Shown here: positions 27,791-36,578 of the stretch, in pieces
Position numbering within the stretch: the first letter of the stretch is position 1
Layout of the letters: each line of letters opens with the position of its first letter
Origin: Allocoprococcus comes
Lineage (GTDB): Bacteria > Bacillota > Clostridia > Lachnospirales > Lachnospiraceae
Direction: 5' to 3'
Length of the DNA: 64,000 bases
Assembly: GCF_013300725.1 (NCBI RefSeq)
Contig: NZ_JAAIMM010000016.1
Location: 1-64,000, forward strand
Notes under the pieces: generated by a model
Told to the model about the DNA's origin: nothing
What the model saw: only the letters and a program-made list of their open reading frames with translations
The model's database searches: none
Program-made: the position numbers and the translations under genes

Positions 27791-28610
27791 TTAGCGTATC
27801 CTCCTTGCCCGGAAGCTGAGAACCAAATGTGTAGGCATATACAGAATCTAATGTGGCGCTTCCTTCCAAAAACGGTTTGTATTCGCAGATCAGTTTGTCT
27901 GCCAGCGGAACTGCTTTTTCATAAAGATGAAGCAGTCTTCTTATCTGTTCCCTGCAGGATTCATTCTCATGATACTTGATAATAAACCCATGAAAATCAT
28001 AATAAAGTCCTGCCACTTTAAGTGCTGCATAAAGTGCCATCCGCTTTATTTTAGATGGACAGACAAGAATCCTGTCATAAAATACCATTCCATTCAGTGC
28101 TTTTTTGACTTCCTTTGCTGTAATTCCGCGATAAAAATCTTTTATAATTACCGCATTTTTCATAGAAGGAACAATATGTCCGGTCAGTCTCCTGCTCACT
28201 GGATTTTCTCCATTCATAATCATCAGCTTACGGTCCAGCTCGCCCTCCACTGCAATATGTGCAAGACCAGTTTCTTTTACTGCCTGTTCCACGTAACCAT
28301 GGCAGGTCTCATCCAGCGCAAAATGGCAGAGCACTCCATATACATAAGCCAGATGCTTTTCATACTGGTCGTGTGTATGTAAAACCTTCGCTGCATGAAC
28401 GAAGAACTTTCCCCCGCTCTCGCTATGCATACGGCTTCCCAACTGATTGACCTTGTTCTTGCCAAGCGGTCTGTAATAAAAAAGAATATCAGGTCCATGA
28501 AGTCCAATATTAAAAAGCTCCGGGTATTTATCAATAACTTTTCTCTCATATCCGCTTAATCTGCCCCTGATCTGCTGTCCGAAAATGTAATGTGCATAGG
28601 TTGACGGCAT
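27744..28610 (-). CDS. Zinc-dependent phospholipase C-like protein
   Basis: This 288-residue soluble protein has the histidine/aspartate pattern of the bacterial zinc-dependent phospholipase C fold: MPSTYAHYIFGQQI, then LHGPDILFYY, MHSE, VYGVLCHFALDETCHGYVE. These His/Asp/Glu residues are candidate zinc ligands. There is no signal peptide, unlike secreted clostridial toxins, so it is probably an intracellular housekeeping relative. Actual lipase activity is not shown. It is first in an overlapping four-gene run with the MFS, methyltransferase and dipeptidase genes. Confidence 0.8.
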   Translation of the reverse strand: MPSTYAHYIFGQQIRGRLSGYERKVIDKYPELFNIGLHGPDILFYYRPLGKNKVNQLGSRMHSESGGKFFVHAAKVLHTHDQYEKHLAYVYGVLCHFALDETCHGYVEQAVKETGLAHIAVEGELDRKLMIMNGENPVSRRLTGHIVPSMKNAVIIKDFYRGITAKEVKKALNGMVFYDRILVCPSKIKRMALYAALKVAGLYYDFHGFIIKYHENESCREQIRRLLHLYEKAVPLADKLICEYKPFLEGSATLDSVYAYTFGSQLPGKEDTLNENKTDKTGEKLDTL

Positions 28611-28754
28611 ATTATCCCATCCTTTCTTTTCTGAAACACGTTTTATTATAGACGTTGCACTTTGCAGGCTCTATCTTACTTCTGTAAAGCTTATATAACG
28701 GCTTTGTAAAAAGTAATGACAAAATGATACGCTCTAAATAAATAGTAACACAAA

Positions 28755-28785
28755 AAGGCCTTTCAGGATAGTCCCGAAAGGTCTT
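28755..28785 (-). terminator. Intrinsic terminator of the ABC-F gene
   Basis: AAGGCCTTTC pairs with GAAAGGTCTT and is followed by TTTTTG on the minus strand. Confidence 0.8.
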
Positions 28786-28798
28786 CTGCACAACACTT

Positions 28799-30355
28799 TT
28801 AAAATACTTTCATCGTCCACTTGCTCATATCCCACACTTCATTTACCACATCCTGATAAAATTCCGGCTCATGGCAGATCAGAAGAATACTTCCTTTGTA
28901 TTCCTGAAGCGCTTTTTTCAGAGAATCCTTTGCATCCACGTCAAGATGATTGGTCGGCTCATCCAGGATCAGCAGATTCGTGTCCCTGTTGACCAGCTTA
29001 CAGAGTCTTACCTTTGCCTGTTCACCACCACTTAGTACCCTTACCTGGCTCTCAATATGCTTCGTAGTGAGTCCGCATTTTGCAAGGGCAGAACGCACCT
29101 CATACTGGGTAAATGACGGAAATTCCTGCCACAGTTCTTCAATACAGGTTGTCTTGTTCTCTCCTTTAACTTCCTGTTCAAAATAGCCGATCTGAAGATT
29201 TTCCCCAAGCTCACACTCGCCGGAAATTGACGGGATCAGACCAAGTACACTCTTCAAAAATGTAGTCTTTCCGATACCATTGGTTCCGACAATCGCAATC
29301 TTGTGTCCTCTTTCCATCTGGAAATTCAGCGGCTTGGAAAGTGGTTCATCATAACCGATTACAAGATCTTTGGTCTCAAATAACATTTTTCCCGGAGTCC
29401 GTCCGTAACGGAACTTAAATTCCGGTTTCGGCTTTTCCGCTGCCAGCTCAATGACATCCATTTTATCCAGCTTCTTCTGTCTGGACATCGCCATATTTCT
29501 TGTAGAAACACGGGCTTTATTTCTTGCCACAAAGTCCTTCAGTTCACTGATCTCCTGCTGCTGTCTGCGGTATGCTGCCTCAAGCTGTGCCTTCTTGACT
29601 GCATAGACCTCCTGGAAATGATCATAGTCTCCCACGTAGCGATTCAGTTCCTGGTTCTCCATATGATAGATGATATTTACCACTTCATTCAGGAACGGAA
29701 TATCATGGGAAATCAGAATAAATGCATTTTCATAATCCAGAAGATACCTTTTCAGCCACGCAATATGTTCTTCATCCAGATAATTGGTCGGCTCATCCAG
29801 AAGCAGGATGTCCGGCTTCTCAAGCAGAAGCTTTGCCAGAAGGACCTTTGTTCTCTGACCTCCGCTTAGATCTGTAACATCACGGTCAAGCCCCAGATCC
29901 AGAAGTCCCAGTGCCCTTGCCACTTCCTCTACCTTTGCATCAATCGTGTAAAAATCATGCAGTGTCAACTCATCCTGGATCGTTCCAAGCTCTTCCATCA
30001 GAAGATTCATCTCATCCTCGTCTACTTCGCCAAGCCTCTCACAGATCTCGTTCATTCGCTGCTCCTTCTGTAAAAGCGGATCAAATGCACTTTTCAGTGC
30101 GTCCTGGATCGTCATCCCGCTCTGAAGGACTGCATGCTGATCCAGATAGCCTGCGCGTACATTCTTCGCCCATTCTACCTTTCCCTCGTCCGGCGTAAGT
30201 TTCCCGGTAACGATACTCATAAAAGTGGATTTACCCTCTCCGTTTGCTCCTACAAGACCGATGTGCTCCCCTTTTAAAAGGCGGAACGATACATCATCAA
30301 AAATGGCACGGTCACCAAAACCGTGTGTCAGATGTTCTACATTTAATATACTCAT
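28799..30355 (-). CDS. ABC-F family ATPase (ribosome-associated)
   Basis: The 518 residues hold two ABC domains without membrane segments. Walker A motifs are GANGEGKST and GTNGIGKTT. Signature motifs are LSGGQRTKVLLAKLL and LSGGEQAKVRLCKLV. The linker between domains is rich in Arg/Lys and Glu (FVARNKARVSTRNMAMSRQ). ABC-F proteins act on ribosomes in translation control or antibiotic protection. The sequence looks like the YkpA/YbiT-type housekeeping group more than a resistance factor, but I cannot separate these by eye. Confidence 0.9.
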   Translation of the reverse strand: MSILNVEHLTHGFGDRAIFDDVSFRLLKGEHIGLVGANGEGKSTFMSIVTGKLTPDEGKVEWAKNVRAGYLDQHAVLQSGMTIQDALKSAFDPLLQKEQRMNEICERLGEVDEDEMNLLMEELGTIQDELTLHDFYTIDAKVEEVARALGLLDLGLDRDVTDLSGGQRTKVLLAKLLLEKPDILLLDEPTNYLDEEHIAWLKRYLLDYENAFILISHDIPFLNEVVNIIYHMENQELNRYVGDYDHFQEVYAVKKAQLEAAYRRQQQEISELKDFVARNKARVSTRNMAMSRQKKLDKMDVIELAAEKPKPEFKFRYGRTPGKMLFETKDLVIGYDEPLSKPLNFQMERGHKIAIVGTNGIGKTTFLKSVLGLIPSISGECELGENLQIGYFEQEVKGENKTTCIEELWQEFPSFTQYEVRSALAKCGLTTKHIESQVRVLSGGEQAKVRLCKLVNRDTNLLILDEPTNHLDVDAKDSLKKALQEYKGSILLICHEPEFYQDVVNEVWDMSKWTMKVF

Positions 30356-30443
30356 ATTTTATTATTCTCCCTGATTCATTTCTTTACACATTGTCTTTTA
30401 TTATATGTGGAAACTGATGTTCTTTCAATATAAGCAGACAAAA

Positions 30444-30474
30444 AACCCCAGAAACACAAGGTTTCTGAGGTTTG
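30444..30474 (-). terminator. Intrinsic terminator of rplM-rpsI
   Basis: AAACCCCAGAAAC pairs with GTTTCTGAGGTTT, with six T following on the minus strand. Confidence 0.85.
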
Positions 30475-30531
30475 TATTTTTGAAAATGAACTCGAAAAAC
30501 TTCGTCTTTCTCGCTGACACTTTGCTCCAAA

Positions 30532-30924
30532 TTAACGTTTAGAGAACTGTGGTGCTCTACGAGCTGCTTTGAGACCGTATTTCTTACGTTCTTTCATACG
30601 TGGATCACGTGTAAGGTATCCGGCTTTCTTAAGCACCGGTCTGTAATCAGAATCTGCTTCAAGAAGTGCTCTTGCGATTCCGTGACGGATTGCTCCTGCC
30701 TGTCCTGTGTATCCACCACCACGTACGTTAACGAGAACGTCAAATTTATCAACTGTTTCAGTTGCAACTAATGGCTGACGAACTACAACTTTAAGAGTTT
30801 CAAGTCCTAAATATTCATCGATATCTCTTTTATTGATTGTGATCTTACCTGTACCTGGTACAAGGTATACTCTTGCGATAGATTTTTTTCTTCTTCCTGT
30901 TCCGTAGAATTTAGCTGTTGCCAC
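30532..30924 (-). CDS. rpsI: 30S ribosomal protein S9
   Basis: S9 contacts the P-site tRNA through its C-terminal tail. The 130 residues show the standard ends: [20 protein letters not shown] at the start and the basic tail RRAPQFSKR at the end. It follows rplM by 27 bases, the usual L13-S9 pair. Confidence 0.98.
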   Translation of the reverse strand: MATAKFYGTGRRKKSIARVYLVPGTGKITINKRDIDEYLGLETLKVVVRQPLVATETVDKFDVLVNVRGGGYTGQAGAIRHGIARALLEADSDYRPVLKKAGYLTRDPRMKERKKYGLKAARRAPQFSKR

Positions 30925-30951
30925 TTTTATTTCCTCCTTTCAAACCTCTGA

Positions 30952-31380
30952 CTAAAATGTTAAAACTTCTGGTTTCTGTGCCTGATGAGCATGTTCTGCT
31001 CCGGCATATACGTGAAGTTTCTTGATCATTGTTCTTCCCAAAGGTCCTTTTGGAAGCATACCTTTAACAGCAAGTTCGATAACCTGTTCCGGTTTCTTTG
31101 CCATCATTTCTCTTAATGTAGTTTCTTTCATTCCTCCTACATAATCTGAGTGATGATAGTATACTTTCTGATCTAATTTCTTTCCTGTAACTTTGATCTT
31201 TTCAGCGTTGATAACAATTACGTTGTCACCTGTATCAATGTGCGGTGTAAATTCCGGTTTGTTTTTTCCTCTTAAAACTTTAGCGACTTCTGCTGCAAGA
31301 CGTCCAAGTGTCTGTCCTTCAGCGTCAACTACATACCATTTTCTTTCAATCTTATCTGGATTAGCCATGTAAGTTTTCAT
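30952..31380 (-). CDS. rplM: 50S ribosomal protein L13
   Basis: L13 is an early-assembly 50S protein. The 142 residues begin [20 protein letters not shown], the family start, with AGGAGG 8 bases before the ATG at 31380. The open frame extends to 31638 but that part crosses the promoter and leader and is not coding. Core motifs [12 protein letters not shown] and MLPKGPLGR are intact. Confidence 0.98.
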   Translation of the reverse strand: MKTYMANPDKIERKWYVVDAEGQTLGRLAAEVAKVLRGKNKPEFTPHIDTGDNVIVINAEKIKVTGKKLDQKVYYHHSDYVGGMKETTLREMMAKKPEQVIELAVKGMLPKGPLGRTMIKKLHVYAGAEHAHQAQKPEVLTF

Positions 31381-31490
31381 TGGTTGACCTCCTATGAATT
31401 TCGGTTTACTAATTATTTTCATTGTAGATTCTATAGAAAACAAGTTCACTCCGGGGCTTTGGTGCAAACTGTTTCTTCTCACGTCATACT
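31381..31490 (-). promoter_or_regulatory. rplM 5' leader (possible L13 autoregulatory leader)
   Basis: About 110 transcribed bases lie between the rplM promoter and its ATG. Bacillus has an L13 leader RNA in this position. I see a short GC-rich segment (GCCCCGG) but cannot confirm the fold by eye. Confidence 0.35.
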
Positions 31491-31495
31491 TGCAT

Positions 31496-31524
31496 ATTAT
31501 ATTATACTGACAAGCTTTTGTCAA
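31496..31524 (-). promoter_or_regulatory. rplM-rpsI promoter
   Basis: Minus-strand TTGACA (31524-31519), 17-base spacer, TATAAT (31501-31496): a full consensus promoter, as expected for ribosomal protein genes. Confidence 0.88.
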
Positions 31525-31565
31525 CTGTTTCTTGCTGGTTTTCGTCACTTTTTTGTAGGAATTTT

Positions 31566-32705
31566 CTACAGCATTTCTTTCAGACTGTCCACAGTTTCTT
31601 CTGCCTTCACCAGTGTAATACTGCCATGATCCAGGCATTCAACAAACTTACATACCAGGTCAGGATCAAACTGTCTGCCTGCATCCTGAAGAAGCTTCTC
31701 CCGTGCCACTCCAACAGGAAATGCTTTTTTATAGCATCGTTCGGATGTCATGGCATCAAAAGAATCTGCCACGCACAAAATCCGCGCAGTCAGTGGAATA
31801 TCTTCTCCTGCGATCCGGCGTGGATATCCTTTTCCATCATACCGCTCATGATGACCGATGACTGCCGGAATTACATAATCCAGCGATGGAAGGTGACGGA
31901 TAATATCGATCGATGCCTCTACATGCCCTTTAATGACCTCATATTCTTCATCTGTCAGTTTTCCCTCTTTATTGAGTATATACTCCGGAATGCCGATTTT
32001 ACCGACATCATGCAGAAGTGCTGCCTGCCGGATAATCTCTATCATATCTTCGTTCATTCCAAGGGCAGATGCCAGTGCCGTTGCATAATAAGCTACGTTG
32101 TTGGAATGGCTGAACGTATAGTGATCCTTCGCATCAATTGCCGCCGTCAGCGCATAAATCGTAGACTCATACTCCTGATAAATATGGGTACGATTCCTTG
32201 TATTGTTCCCCACACTGTTGTTCTGGAACATCATATCAAAGACCTGGATCCCATTTTTTCCATTATGTTTCACATGATAAACTGCCAGATCTACATTTTC
32301 CATCAGCTCTTTCACATTCCTTGCCGCATAAGGAGCCGCACTGATACCGGCACTCACAGTTACCGCTTTCAGCTTCATATCCGTTCTGCGGTTATTCATA
32401 ACGTAAATCTGTTTTGCAATAGATTCCACCATATTTCTGGCAGAAAAAAGATCATATCCCGGTAAAAGAACCGCAAATTCCTTTCCTCCATAGCGGGCGG
32501 TGTATCCACTTTCTCCGACACTGCTTCTGATGATATCTGCAATCCGCTGCAGACACAGATCTCCTTCTTTCACCCCATACAACTGATTATACAATTTAAA
32601 ATCATCTACATTGATGATCGCAAGTGCCAGCGATGCCTCCCTGTTTTTCTCAAGCTCTTCATTCAGCACTTCGTAGAAATACTTCCGGTTCAGTAATCCG
32701 GTCAT
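31566..32705 (-). pseudogene. GGDEF + HD-GYP signalling domains, 3' part of a split gene
   Basis: The 379 residues hold a GGDEF domain (DEMTGLLNRKYFYEVLNEEL, then active-site-like YGGKEFAVLLPG, so GGKEF instead of GGDEF) and an HD-GYP domain (HSNNVAYYATALA, LLHDVGKIGIPEYIL, HHERYDGKGYPR). HD-GYP proteins degrade cyclic di-GMP. It is in the same frame as the upstream sensor gene, separated only by one TAA and 11 codons reading ERARQEARTDE, the normal linker before a GGDEF domain. Its ATG has no good ribosome site. I therefore read it as the back half of one protein of about 847 residues. Confidence 0.8.
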
Positions 32706-32738
32706 CTCATCTGTTCTGGCTTCCTGACGGGCTCTCTC

Positions 32739-32741
32739 TTA
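32739..32741 (-). other. In-frame TAA splitting the sensor-GGDEF-HD-GYP gene
   Basis: The codons around it read KNSRL-stop-ERARQEARTDEMTGLLNR. A Tyr codon (TAT or TAC) at this place would restore the common GAF-GGDEF linker NxRLYERAxxEARTDExTGL. Confidence 0.8.
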
Positions 32742-34109
32742 CAATCTTGAATTCTTAATCGCAATCGATGCAACCGACGTAACAGATGAGATCAGCTGCA
32801 CCTCATCATATACCAGCCGTTTTTTTGCCGAAGCATCTGTGATCAGAATCACACCAACCAGGCATTCTCCATCTTTCAGTCCTGCACAGTAACGGATATG
32901 CGTCTTATCCAGCCGGTGTTTTTCACTCTCCCACATCGACTTATACTCCACAGTATAACGAAAATCCCGGTAAATGATCGGCTCTTCATGTTCTTTCAGC
33001 CACTGGATCATCGGGTTTTCTTCTTCCATCGTAAATGTCAGATCATTCAGTGGCTGATCACTTGCCACTCCCCGATATGGCTGTCCTGGTGCATCCTGCA
33101 TACAAATATAGATATTTCCAACATCCATCAGTTCTTTCATGACACTGATCGTTTTATCCAGAATTTCATTTAAATCCAGCGTCTTCGAAATTGCAGAGCT
33201 GAACTCCCTGATTTTTTCTGTCTGATAATTTTCTTCCTTGACAAACACACTGCGTACCAGAAGCTTCCACAAAAAAGTAAACAGCGCATAAATCACCAGA
33301 AACACAATTGCAAAAACAAGGGCATAAAGCGTTGTATTCTTATCCATCTGTATATGGAAGATTTTCTGCAAATATGGAATTATATTTAAAAATACAATAA
33401 CAGAAAATAAGAATCCTACACCGTAACACAGACTGGGCGATGCCAGCATCTGCAATCGGAACAGACGTCTGCGTATCAGTGCATAAAACAGAAAAAATAC
33501 ATTTACAATGCCACTTAAAATATCAATCGGAAATCCACTGAAGAATGGTATTCCAAGCAACATATTCCCTGCAAACAACACCAGAACCCCTGCCATGACC
33601 GGTTCATACTGTACTTTCATATTGGGATTCGCTTTGCAGATCCGCACAAGAATAAGAAAAAGATAAATCAAAAAAATACCCGCCGGGAAAAAGAGTACTA
33701 ATATAGTAGGTTTAATCTCATACACAAAAGTAGGAAGCCCATTCTTTTCCACCACATTCGGGCATCCCAGGAATACCCCATGCCGGATATTTACCACAAA
33801 ACAGATCAGCATAACAGCCAGATATATTTTCCCTGGCAGACTTTTTTTCACCCCGCCAAATGCCAGGATAAAGCAATAATATGCATACGGCAGTAGTAAA
33901 ATTCCAAGCAGGGAAACCTGATACCAGAATTCATAACTTGGCCACAGATGGACACGCATAAATGCCGATCCTCCAGCCCAGAAAAGTAGTCCAACCAGCA
34001 CTACCAGAAAGCTATTTACAATTTTATTTCGCTTCGCTGTCAGAAACATCAGCAGCATAAATCCATAGCACACCATTGCTATGATTGAAATATATCCATA
34101 GGTTCCCAT
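32742..34109 (-). pseudogene. Membrane sensor with 7TM and GAF domains, 5' part of a split gene
   Basis: The 456 residues begin with about seven or eight hydrophobic helices (MGTYGYISIIAMVCYGFMLL onward, to about residue 280), of the kind found at the N terminus of membrane histidine kinases and diguanylate cyclases. A GAF domain follows (FSSAISKTLDLNEILDKTIS, then VTSVASIAIKNSRL). The reading stops just where an output domain should start; that domain is encoded in frame downstream. If the stop is real, the short form is a sensor with no output. It may also be a sequencing error or a phase-variable state. Confidence 0.8.
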
Positions 34110-34118
34110 AATTCCCTC

Positions 34119-35735
34119 TTATCTCACTTTGTTCAAACATTCCTGCACTTCCAGCAACGCCTTCAAATCATAATAAGAAGGATTCATCTGATGCAGTTTT
34201 TTCCCAGTCTTTTTTTCATAAGTTTCAAATGTTCCGCACGTAAAAATTGTAACCTGTAAAGGATCCATTCCCAGGATTTTCTTCAAGTCACGGTAATCCT
34301 GATCAATATATTTAAAATATGTACTCAGTAACTCTTTTAAAATATCGGCGCTCATGGCACTGTTCAGCAAGGATTCCCGTTCCAGTTCTACATACATATG
34401 CAGATATGGGCGGTTCTGTTCATTATATTCCTTTGCCGCAACCCAGTTTGTGATCGGGAGCTTTGACAGACGAATGACATTTCGGATCCCATTTTCTGAA
34501 ATCCTTGTAAATCCTGCTATATCAATAATCCATGGTACCCGGTCCACATATTCAAAACGTGGGATCTGTGTTTCATCTTCCCTGTTTTCCAGTCCAACGC
34601 ACCGGTACATATCACCACAGCGATATCTCGCGAATGCACCGCCTTTCAAAATCGTAAATACGAGCTCATATTTTTCTCCCGGCTGGACTTCATCCATCAG
34701 ATATGTCGGCGGAATATAAGACGGATCTTCATGATTTTTCAACATATCCTTCTCTGTGATAAATTCATAAAATGCCGTATCCGGGAAGAAATACATTCCT
34801 TTTCTCGTCCAGGTCTCCGTCCCCATTATAGATGGTTCCGTACCGGCAAACAATTCCATCGGCCGGATTCCCCAGAGTTCTTCCAGATCATCTTTATAGC
34901 ACTGATTGTCCGTACCTGCTACCATGAACCCTTTCAAATGGAATAAATCCTTTGGGAGTAATTGCCGGTTCTCCTTTTTGCAGCGGTATTTTGCCTGTAT
35001 CATACGGAAGATCATATGCGGTCTGCATTTCAGAAGACTTGATAGTTGGATACCGCCGCCACCGGTCATCGAAGAAAGGCTCAGACTTACCGCATAAGCC
35101 ACACTTCCAAGACCAAAGAAAAATCCCAGATCTTTTTTCATCGCCATTTTAAATCCCAGCTTGTTTCGTTCGCTAAAACTCATATTCACAGCATCTTTTA
35201 CTGCCGGAAGAAACTCGATATCGATTTCTTCCCCGAGTGCCAGTGGGAAAAGTCCGGTAGCATACGGAAGCGGTGCCAGCGCATACAGAAATTTGTCCGT
35301 AGAAGCAACATCAAAAGAACCCTTTTTCCTGCTGGTCGATAAAATCAGACATGCTGTCACATTATTCCGGTAGGTATCCAGCATACTTCTTGTATATGGT
35401 GCAACCTTAATCGGATGTTTCCCGCCTTCCCAGGTTGTCTGAATCCAGATCACCGGATTCCCCGGAAGCATATCAGGCTGCTTGGTCAGAAGAATGTCTG
35501 CGTAATCTTCATACTCCGTCAGCGGTACCATTTTGCGGAATTCATCCAGATTTCGGGGATGTTTTCCTTTCAAAATCGACTGTCCAAGTCCACAGTTACT
35601 CCACAGCTGGATCTGTTCTTCCATCAGCCGCCGCTGGATTTTCATGTAACCGTCCATCGACAGATCCAGAAATCCACAGTACTGCTGCCATATTTCATTA
35701 TACTGTTGTTTTTTTAATTTTTCTTTTAAATTCAT
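34119..35735 (-). CDS. GH3-family adenylating enzyme (ANL superfamily)
   Basis: The 538 residues resemble the GH3 auxin-responsive family, which in plants adenylates small carboxylic acids and joins them to amino acids. Bacterial members are of unknown function. Visible parts are the N-terminal helical region, IQTTWEGGKHPIKVAPYT, the acyl-site-like region MELFAGTEPSIMGTETW, and the ATP-binding ARYRCGDMYRC. I chose the ATG at 35735 (MNLKEKLKK), which has GGAG 10 bases upstream, over a TTG at 35756. The gene overlaps or abuts the membrane methyltransferase gene, so the two probably act together. Confidence 0.78.
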   Translation of the reverse strand: MNLKEKLKKQQYNEIWQQYCGFLDLSMDGYMKIQRRLMEEQIQLWSNCGLGQSILKGKHPRNLDEFRKMVPLTEYEDYADILLTKQPDMLPGNPVIWIQTTWEGGKHPIKVAPYTRSMLDTYRNNVTACLILSTSRKKGSFDVASTDKFLYALAPLPYATGLFPLALGEEIDIEFLPAVKDAVNMSFSERNKLGFKMAMKKDLGFFFGLGSVAYAVSLSLSSMTGGGGIQLSSLLKCRPHMIFRMIQAKYRCKKENRQLLPKDLFHLKGFMVAGTDNQCYKDDLEELWGIRPMELFAGTEPSIMGTETWTRKGMYFFPDTAFYEFITEKDMLKNHEDPSYIPPTYLMDEVQPGEKYELVFTILKGGAFARYRCGDMYRCVGLENREDETQIPRFEYVDRVPWIIDIAGFTRISENGIRNVIRLSKLPITNWVAAKEYNEQNRPYLHMYVELERESLLNSAMSADILKELLSTYFKYIDQDYRDLKKILGMDPLQVTIFTCGTFETYEKKTGKKLHQMNPSYYDLKALLEVQECLNKVR

Positions 35736-35752
35736 AGACTGTCCGCTCCAGA

Positions 35753-36325
35753 TCAATCATTTTTTCTGATAGTACGCAGGCACACCAGTATACTTTTTCT
35801 GTTCGGTATCAGAAACGGCGTACTTTGCTGATATTCTTTATAGTTAAAAAATGTCCGTGGGAATGTCCACAGATCCTGAAAAATAATATACAGATAATTC
35901 CAGAAAATCATGAGTAAAAAATAAATCCCATGCTTCCATCCACCGACCATTCCCCACATGCACAGATACGCTCCTGCAAACCATAAAACACCAGGATGGC
36001 GGCATAATCCATACATACCTTCCGTATAAGCCGCACGCAGTTTATTTTCTTCACAATAGGTTTCTTCAAAGGGAAGCGCAAAAAACAACGTATAAATGAG
36101 CAGACAAAGGAAAAGGAATCCTCCTAATCCAAATCCGATCATTGTTCCAATCTTTCGATGGCAGCTCCCCCATGCTGCATAAAGCTCTGCAATCAGCGAT
36201 ACTACAACGAGAATACTCCCAGCTGCAAAAAATTTTTGTAATACTGCATTCTTCATCCGAACACTGTTGATATCATAAATAAAATACAGAATAAATCCTG
36301 TACTTCCTAGTATAAACTGCCACAT
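35753..36325 (-). CDS. Isoprenylcysteine carboxyl methyltransferase-like membrane protein
   Basis: This membrane protein of about 190 residues has five or six helices. The C-terminal signature YGLCRHPGVLWFAGAYLCMW followed by a distal EYQQSTPFLIPN matches the SAM-binding region of the ICMT/PEMT family of integral-membrane methyltransferases. The open frame begins at a GTG at 36376, but the likely transcript start and the palindrome at 36340-36361 lie inside that extension. GGAGAG before the ATG at 36325 (MWQFILG) supports the shorter start; 36337 is the alternative. Its substrate is unknown; the downstream GH3-like enzyme may make it. Confidence 0.7.
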   Translation of the reverse strand: MWQFILGSTGFILYFIYDINSVRMKNAVLQKFFAAGSILVVVSLIAELYAAWGSCHRKIGTMIGFGLGGFLFLCLLIYTLFFALPFEETYCEENKLRAAYTEGMYGLCRHPGVLWFAGAYLCMWGMVGGWKHGIYFLLMIFWNYLYIIFQDLWTFPRTFFNYKEYQQSTPFLIPNRKSILVCLRTIRKND

Positions 36326-36339
36326 TTTTCTCTCCATGA

Positions 36340-36361
36340 TTTGTGCATTATTATGCACAAA
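36340..36361. promoter_or_regulatory. Palindromic operator before the methyltransferase gene
   Basis: TTTGTGCAT / ATGCACAAA with a 4-base spacer, just downstream of a -10 box. A repressor bound here would block transcription of the methyltransferase-GH3 pair. The regulator is not identified. Confidence 0.6.
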
Positions 36362-36381
36362 TACCTTTTCACGCACTCTAA

Positions 36382-36410
36382 ATTATAATAAAAGCTACTA
36401 TAAATTGCAA
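36382..36410 (-). promoter_or_regulatory. Promoter of the methyltransferase-GH3 pair
   Basis: Minus-strand TTGCAA (36410-36405), 17-base spacer, TATAAT (36387-36382). Confidence 0.7.
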
Positions 36411-36578
36411 CCAAAAAATGTCTTCCCTTTCCCCTTTTTTCAAAAACATTACCATATCATTACATTTTTTACAAATTCCACTTTTGCTTTAAATAGTATA
36501 CCATCATTTGATTCTATCTGATACAATAGATGTATGGGATTTTTATCCAAATTTTGACTAAAAGGCAGGTACTAAAAT

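Noticed and set aside
31381-31638. N-terminal extension of ribosomal protein L13
   Set aside because: It crosses a consensus promoter and leader; the standard L13 start with AGGAGG is at 31380.
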